From positions 75,145,627 to 75,209,626 of the forward strand of contig NC_054706.1 of the NCBI RefSeq assembly GCF_016097555.1: DNA of 64,000 nt. The letters are read 5' to 3'. Under the pieces are notes generated by a model. The model searched no databases. It was not told the origin of the DNA and was given only the letters and a program-made list of their open reading frames with translations. This document shows positions 46,901 through 55,900 of this stretch, piece by piece (positions within the stretch are counted from its first letter, which is position 1; the number at the start of each line of letters is the position of its first letter). The position numbers were made by a program, and so were the translations under genes. This DNA is from Gigantopelta aegis. Taxonomy: Eukaryota > Mollusca > Gastropoda > Neomphalida > Peltospiridae.

Positions 46901-49900
46901 ATAAAACACTCATCTCAGTGTGGTGGATTATACAATCAATTACCACTTACCATTAATCAAGTTCGTACAAGTTCATAAAACTTTAACAAACACTCATCTC
47001 AGTGTGGGGGATTATACAATCAATTACCACTTACCATTAATCAAGTTTGTACAAGTTCATAAAACTTCTATCTTGGTGATAAAACACTCATCTCAGTGTG
47101 GGGGATTATACAATCAATTACCACTTACCATTAATCAAGTTTGTACAAGTTCATAAAACTTCTATCTCGGTGATAAAACACTCATCTCAGTGTGGGGGAT
47201 TATACAATCAATTACCACTTACCATTAATCAAGTTTGTACAAGTTCATAAAACTTCTATCTTGGTGATAAAACACTCATCTCAGTGTGGGGGATTATACA
47301 ATCAATTACCACTTACCATTAATCAAGTTTGTACAAGTTCATAAAACTTTAACATTGCATAAATCATTACGTATAATAATGCATTTCTTTCATTAAATAT
47401 TTGAAGGCAAATTGCTATTTCAGTTATTTTTACAATTTACGTTTAAATTTATTACTTAGAATTAACTGTTGGGTATTTGCTCAAAGTCTTAAATAGGTAT
47501 ATAAGTGTTTTATTATGAATTATTACTTTAAGTTATATGTTAAAACAATGTTATTACTGTAGTTCAAAATCCTGGCGCCAAGATGTCGCCAGATTATAAC
47601 TAAGACCAATATCCTGGTGTCAGCCCTACACAGTGGAAACACCCACTGAGGACCCTGTTAAACCAGTGGGTGAAAAAAGTTACCTCAAACAAAACACTTA
47701 CTGACCGAGTTGGAATGTTCTTAAAGAGGCTTTTTTTTCAATAAAGGGTTTTCTAATATTTTTTTGCGTTTACCTCTTTTGAATTAAGATTTGCGTAATC
47801 GTCTCTGATCTGGAAGTAGAGTCCTAACACACCAATCAGCGGCTGGAAGTCACTGTAAATAAAACGGTTACTTAGCAACACAGAACAAACCTGAATATAT
47901 ACACAGACCAATGTGTCCAAAATTTCAAATAGAAATTCTTACAAGTACAACTCATACTAGTAATATTAATTTTGAGTACAATGAACATCTTTAAATTAAA
48001 GATAAAAATGTGTTTTACTCAATGTTATTTACTAACTGTGGCTATTGTACTATGATTGTTAATATTGTTACAGAGAACAGCTGAAATTTCCATTTATAAA
48101 ACAGAATACATTTAGGTTGTTCATTTTTTACAAACTAAAACACAAACCTCTTGATGTCACTGAATAGCTGCATCATTTTCACACCAAGTCCAAACAGTCC
48201 TCCAGTTTCTAAAAAAAGTAATTATTCTTTTAGGAATTCTCTCTCTGTGTCTCTGTCTCTCTCTGTCATGGGCACTGTTAGAACAGGAAAACCCCCATTG
48301 CATTCACTGGGGGTGGGGGTGGATGTGGGGGGGGGGGGGGGGGGGATCCTGTGAACTGTCACACATAAACAAGCTTTCACTGTCCCAGGGTTCTTACACT
48401 TGAAAACACATAAAATTCAAGGATATTTCCAGGACATTCTAAAACATTTCCAGGACATGAAATGTTTGAACAATGAATGTTTTTATAACAGATTGTTGTC
48501 TGAATTTAGACAGGTTATGAGAACAACAAAAGTAAAGATGCGAAAAGAAATAAACCACCAAATGTTTGGCCTAAATTTTTAGGATACAATGAAATTTAAA
48601 GCTTTTTCCAGGACATTCCAGGCCTGGATTTTAAAATCACAAAATTCAAAGACATTCCAGGTTTTCCAGTAGGCATAAGGATGTATACTACCAAATCAAA
48701 TCCCATAGAAGACAAAAGTAACACATGTGGTAAAACTCCTACCTGCAGCGTATCAATCAACATTAACGCCATAGATATAAATACTACCACCCCTGACCCT
48801 TAAAGTGAATCAAAACAAATTGGGGGTCAAGCTGCTCATTTCAGACATAAAGGGTAGTGTCTATGTTTACCCTAGTTCCACACAAAATTTGAGTACTTTT
48901 TTTTTTTTTACAGGTATCCAATACATGTTTGAAGCACAAGGCTACTTGATACAGTGGTACTAGATGAAATAAAATTGCTTACATTTTTTGCCCAGATGAA
49001 ACTAATTTTTTTACCACCAACACACTCACATTTATAACCAATCACAGGACTTGTGGTGTTCACTTCTTTATCAAAAGTTGGGTTCACCTCGAACTTTGAC
49101 CCAGCTGGAAGTTAGTTGCTTTAGTACTACCATAAAAACCCTGTGTCCCAATGCATGAAACTGATAATCCAAAGTGCTATGAAACTGATAAAATTGCAGC
49201 TGAAATTAGGTCATTGTAAAGGTCTCAAACCACTAATGCCACCTATAACAGATAACACTACAGAGTACATCAATTAATGATGCAGCAATCATCCATCCAT
49301 GTTTGTTAAGATACTGTATGATGATGGTAACTGTGGTTGTTATGACAACATTGCTTTATTTCAACTTACTTCTCATGACCATCAGGATATATTCCTCTTC
49401 TGTGGGACAAACATTAGCATCTCTCCAGTAGATGTCCATTCCTTGACCCCGGTGCAAGTCTAGCAGCTGTTCTATATATATAAAAAAACAAAACTCAGAT
49501 TAACGTTTTCTTATTCCTGAACCGTGACTGGATATGGACATCTAAAATATGTTCGACTTGGCTGTAACATTTTCCCCTGACCCCAGTTCATGTCTAGCAT
49601 CTGTTCTATACCACAACTGGTGTAACAAAGGCCGTGGTATGTACTATACTGTCTGTGGGATGGTGCATATAAAAGATCCCTTGCTGCTAATCGAAAAGGG
49701 TAGCCCATGAAGTGACGACAGTGGGTTTCCTCCCTCAATATCTGTGTGGTCCTTAACCATATGTCTGATGCCATATAACTGTAAATAAAATGTGTTGAAT
49801 GCGTCGTTAAATAAAACATTTCCTTTCTTCCTTCCTGTTCTATACCTGAAAAACCTGAACACTTTCTCCGGTCCTGACATAACTTCAGCAAAGCAATTTT

Positions 49901-52900
49901 AAACTATGGAAAGTGTTTGTCTAAGTAGTGCAATTGTTAACCACAGTCAAGATGATATTAAAATTCGACAACTAACCTATAAAGGTTTTACTCATGTCTG
50001 AATCAAGATGATTACATTTAATTAACTTGTGAAGATTGTATTCACATCTGGATGACAAAATATAACGGACCTGTGAATATTTATTCAAATCTGGATGCTA
50101 AAATATAACTAACCTGTGAAGATTTTGTTCACATCTGGATGTTAAAACAACTAACCTGTGAAGATTTTGTTCACATCTTGATGCTAAAATATAACTAACA
50201 TGTGAAGATTTTGTTCACATCTGAATGCTAAAATGTAACTAACCTGAGAAGATTTTGTTCTCATCTGGATGCTAAAATAGAACTAACCTGTGAAGATTTT
50301 GTTCACATCTGGATGGTTAAGCAGCTGAGCTTTCTGCAGACCAAGAAAGTAGACATAGTTTGCCGAGTTGATCGTGTGGGGAACACCGAAGATATTATGG
50401 GCAACTGAAACAAACGTCTTTAATATTAGTACTGTTGGCCAATTGAAAACAATTTAAAATGAAAGACATCAAGTGTGCAAAGAATGTCAAAGGTTTATGA
50501 AATGTGACATGTTTTCAACCTATTTTTGCCTAAACAAATATTTAGTGCTCAATAGTTTACACCTTGATCAACCTGAGTAAATCATTTGTACTTCAGTAAT
50601 AGAGAGGTGTAGCAATCACATGGTTACTGTTATGTATAGTGATAGCTAACCGTGTCCGTAACAGCACTAATTATAATGCTAGTTTTACAAATCAGTTAAT
50701 GTCTATAGACAGGACATTGATTTCTTTTCCTTTTCTTCTTCTTTTCTTCTCCTTGTTTTTGTTTTTATTTACAGTAGTGTTTTTATATTTAGGTAAATAT
50801 TACCTATGAAATCTATATGTAGCTTTAAAAATAACTCACCAATAAAAACATTTAAAGCAGCTGACCATAGTTTTGGAGATATGTACCTCTAATATTTTGC
50901 AAAATTAATTTTGATCTACTTAAAATATCAGGTCTGGGATGACAAGAAATAAGCTGATTGAAGTAAAAAGTAAAGTGTAAGTTAATGGCAAAAAATATGT
51001 ATTAGTTAAACATGTTTTAAACTGGCTAATAACAGCTATTTCATTGAAAGGTTTTTTAAAAGTTTGTTTTGTTTAACGACAATACTAGAGCACATTGATT
51101 TATTATTCATCGGCTATTGGATCATATTTTACAAACCTGGAATTCCTCTTCGTAGACTTGAATGGTCTTCTATATCATCAATCCTGATATAAAAATTAGG
51201 TATACAAATAACAACAATTTGTTTTTTTCAAGTAAAATATTTTAAATTAAATTTTAAAAGTCTTAACAAAATAAAGATGAGAACATTTTACAAAATAAAG
51301 GTTTTGAAGAATAAACAATTTGGGATAAAAAAATGCGTCAAGATCTTGGTGATATAAGAGTTAAATTTTTGTTTTATTTAATGACCGTACTAGAGTGACC
51401 GTACTAGAGTACATTGATTGATTAATCATCAGCTATTGGATGTCAAACATTTGATAATTTTGACAAATAGTCTTAGAGGAAGCCAACTACATTATTTGAT
51501 TAGCAGCAAGGGTTTTTTATATGCACTTTCCCACAGACAGAACAGCACATACTACAACCTTTGATTTACCAGTCATGGGACAGGAAATAAAACAATCAGA
51601 AAATGAGTCCCCTGAAAGGGCTCAATCCTACGACCAAAGTATCTCAGCTGAGTGTTTTCTGACTAAGTCGATGAAATAAGAATTGGCTCAATTAGGTATG
51701 TAATGTATGTTATTAATGTTTGTTTTCACTTATCAATAGTAATGGTTGTTTCATAAACAGAGTATTCATCACAAGTATTTTTTAATATGTAAAATATCAA
51801 CCTTGTCTAGTTAATTGGTATTTGTCGAGGCAGAGTCTCGACAAATACGGATTAACTACACGAGGTTGATATTTTACAAATTAATAAACATGAGTAGCAA
51901 ATTCTATAACACTTCAAAAATAACATTTTAAATTGATTTTTAGTAAATCACAGTAGCCTACTAAAGTCACCTCCATCAGATACAACAGAGTAAAATAAGA
52001 GTCTGACACGTTGAAATACCCTTAAACTTAGACTAAAACGCGACTCCATAACCATTACTTCTCAGATGCACGTGCATTTTTAAAAATATAAAAAATGCAA
52101 TTTGTGGTATTAGAAACACCAGGATAACCAGAAACACTTCGGTTGAACGTAAGTGGATAATCTAAACAATAAAATAGAAGTAATGTTTGATTTCAGTCAT
52201 CATAAACGGCTCTGATAGTGAAAAATATGCCTTAGTGTTTAAAAACTAGGGTCTGTCCCTTTAATACACTAAATGATCACATGAGTTTATGATATGGATA
52301 TCATGGGTAACTTATATGATAAATACTTACAACAAGCTTGCATTATGTAACATCTGGATGACATCTGCTACTAGTTTCAGTTTGTCAGTCGGAATGTTCA
52401 ACCAGTAGTTGAATGCCTGTAACAGAACAATCAGTATTATTAATAACATACACCATGTATTATTGTGAGTAGATTTTTTAACAAGTCACGTGATCGACTG
52501 ATGCTTGATGAAGCCATTTGTCGCAGATTACAAGTCAAGTGATCGACTGATGCTTGCTGAAGCTGTTTGTCACAGATTACAAGTCACGTGATCGACTGAT
52601 GCTTGGTGAAGCTGTTTGTCGCAGATTACAAGTCAAGTGATCGACTGATGCTTGGTGAAGCCGTTTGTCGCAGATTACAAGTCAAGTGATCGACTGATGC
52701 TTGCTGAAGCTGTTTGTCACAGATTACCAGTCATGTGATCGACTGATGCTTGGTGAAGCTGTTTGTCGCAGATTACAAGTCAAGTGATCGACTGATGCTT
52801 GATGAAGCTGTTTGTCACAGATTACAAGTCACGTGATCGACTGATGCTTGATGAAGCTGTTTGTCGCAGATTACAAGTCACGTGATCGACTGATGCTTGA

Positions 52901-55900
52901 TGAAGCTGCGTGTCGCAGATTACCAGTCACGTGATCGACTGATGCTTAATGAAGCTGTTTGTTGTAGATTACAGGTCACGTGATCGACTGATGCTTAATG
53001 AAGCTGTGTGTCGCAGATTACAGGTCACGTGATCGACTGATGCTTGATGAAGCTGTGTGTCGCAGATTACAAGTCACGTGATCGACTGATACTTAATGAA
53101 GCTGTCTGTTGTAGATTACCAGTCACGTGATCGACTGATGCTTAATGAAGCTGTCTGTTGTAGATTACAGGTCACATGATCGACTGATGCTTAGTGAAGC
53201 TGTCTGTTGTAGATTACCAGTCACGTGATCTACTGATGCTTGGTGAAGCTGTTTGTCGTAGATTACAGGTCACATGATCGACTGATGCTTAGTGAAGCTG
53301 TCTGTTGTAGATTACCAGTCACGTGATCTACTGATGCTTAATGAAGCTGTTTGTCGTAGATTACAGGTCACGTGATCGACTGATGCTTAGTGAAGCCGTT
53401 TGTCGTAGATTACCAGTCACATGATCGACTCATGCTTGGTGAAGCTGTTTGTCATAGATTACAGGTCACGTGATCGACTGATGCTTAATGAAGCTGTCTG
53501 TTGTAGATTACCAGTCACGTGATCTACTGATGCTTGGTGAAGCCGTTTGTCGCAGATTACAAGTCACGTGATCGACTGATGCTTGATGAAGCTGTTTGTC
53601 GCAGATTACAAGTCACATGATCGACTGATGCTTGATGAAGCTGTGTGTCGCAGATTACAAGTCATGTGATCGACTGATACTTAATGAAGCTGTCTGTTGT
53701 AGATTACCAGTCACGTGATCGACTGATGCTTAATGAAGCTGTCTGTTGTAGATTACAGGTCACGTGATCGACTGATGCTTAGTGAAGCTGTCTGTTGTAG
53801 ATTACCAGTCACGTGATCTACTGATGCTTAGTGAAGCCGTTTGTCGTAGATTACCAGTCACATGATTGACTGATGCTTGGTGAAGCTGTTTGTCATAGAT
53901 TACAGGTCACGTGATCGACTGATGCTTAATGAAGCTGTCTGTTGTAGATTACCAGTCACGTGATCTACTGATGCTTGGTGAAGCCGTTTGTCGTAGATTA
54001 CCAGTCATGTGATCTACTGATGCTTGGTGAAGCCGTTTGTCGTAGATTACCAGTCATGTGATCGACTGATGCTTGGTGAAGCCGTTTGTCGTAGATTACC
54101 AGTCATGTGATCGACTGATGCTTGGTGAAGCTGTTTGTCGTAGATTACCAGTCATGTGATCGACTGATGTTTGGTGAAGCCGTTTGTCGTAGATTACCAG
54201 TCATGTGATCGACTGATGCTTGGTGAAGCCGTTTGTCGTAGATTACAAGTCACGTGATCGACTGATGCTTGATGAAGCTGTCTGTCGCAGATTACAAGTC
54301 ACGTGATCAACTGTTGCTCGATGAAGCCGTCTGTCGCAGATTACAGGTCACGTGATCGACTGATGCTTAATGAAGCTGTCTGTTGTAGATTACAGGTCAC
54401 GTGATCAACTGATGCTTAATAAAGCTGTCTGTTGTAGATTACCAGTCACGTGATCTACTGATGCTTAATGAAGCTGTCTGTTGTAGATTACAGGTCACAT
54501 GATCGACTTATGCTTGGTGAATGTGTCTGTTGTAGATTACCAGTCACGTGATCGACTGATGCTTGGTGAAGCCGTTTGTCGTAGATTACCAGTCACGTGA
54601 TCGAGTGATGCTTGGTGAAGCTGTTTGTCGTAGATTACCAGTCTGGCTACATATTTTCTAAGCTATCTTAGCGCTACGATATCGTAAACTCGCCATAGGA
54701 CACACCATAGCCTACAAGGGTTTTATGATATCATAGCACTAAGATAGCTTCAAAAAACATATGGGCCCTGGTTGTGATTCTCTGCATGCTGATGGATCTT
54801 TTCCCACAGTGAACACACAGGTTTCTCACATTGTTGTCACCTGAGCTCATTTATTTTGCCTGATGCTGACTGTTACATCATGTCGCAAGTAATAGTAGAG
54901 TAACCCATGCTACACTTAAGACCTTAAGGCCATCTGACAATTTTTCATTGCATTCAGAATCAGCTACATATTTAACTTTATATACTGAATGTTTAACAGA
55001 CTTGTTGAATGCTGTAACAGGAAGTTTAACCAAGTGAATTCATTATATTTTCATAAATTTTAGCCTCCTTTTGAAATTGAATTCATGAATCATGTATATG
55101 TATTATTTTGAACTGAAATGTAGGTACGTTTTCTGTATATGATGATAATGAACTTACTGCAATTAGCTTTGATCTCACATTCTTGCCTGGGATTTGACAG
55201 ATGTATTCATAGGGAGCCAACAAAATCTGAAAAAGTAAAGAGAAACAAATATAAGTTACACATTTTTATTTCAGTGTGAGATACTGCCATGAATGACTGC
55301 TGCATCAATGAATCTCACTACTTGGTTATCAGGAAAATCACCAGTACTGTACATTTGTACTTCAGTGAATTTACTTCTTCATAAGTATTCTTACATAAAA
55401 TATGATGAAAAACAAATTATAAATGTTTAACAACTACTTTTGAATTTGAATTTTTTATCTTTATATTATATGCTGGTGTATTTTTTGTGCTGGGGTGTTG
55501 TTAAACATTCATTCATTCATTTGTTTTACAACTTAACAAAGATAACAAGGACATAAGATTTTTAAAAGTTAAAACCTGCTAAAAGCTTTACTAGATATTG
55601 GTTTATAGAGGTTAGGATCCATATTTGAGTACTGATACTTTATCTTACAGCCAAACTTGTACTCTCCAACACAATGGATGGTCTAATGGATGGATAGATA
55701 GATGGATGGATGGATGGATGGATGGATGGATGGATGGATGGATGATGGATGAATGGATGAATGATAGATGGATGAATGATTGGATGGCTGGCTGGATGAT
55801 GGATGGATGGATGGATGGGTGGATGAATGGATGGTCTGATGGATGGATGAACGAATGGATGGATGGATGTTTGAATGGATGCATGTTTGAATGGATGATG

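Larger units (their letters stand above)
38740..47349. repeat. 94-bp satellite array (interrupted by two Tc1 elements)
   Basis: Monomers of 94 bp (for example tcatctcagtgtgg recurs at 38761, 38855, 38949) run over 38740-40277, 41874-42805 and 44402-47349, about 57 units in all. Landmarks in each unit are ctatctcggtgat, gtggattatacaatcaatt and gtacaagttcataaaac. Unit variants (cggt/cagt/ttgg, tttgta/ttcata/ttcgta, ccactt/ccattt) recur with two- and three-unit order. A few shortened units lack the ctatctcggtgat part (near 40243, 42770, 45205, 46982). It lies in the intron between exons 9 and 10 of GGPPS copy 2. Short frames through it are not genes. Confidence 0.97.

Noticed and set aside
45144-47156. 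78-codon frames [12 protein letters not shown]...
   Set aside because: Satellite monomer translation, repeated with the 94-bp period.
52482-54640. Regular repeats suggesting a CRISPR-like array
   Set aside because: Units are contiguous with no unique spacers and lie in a eukaryotic intron; it is a minisatellite. The same applies to the 79-, 60- and 94-bp arrays.
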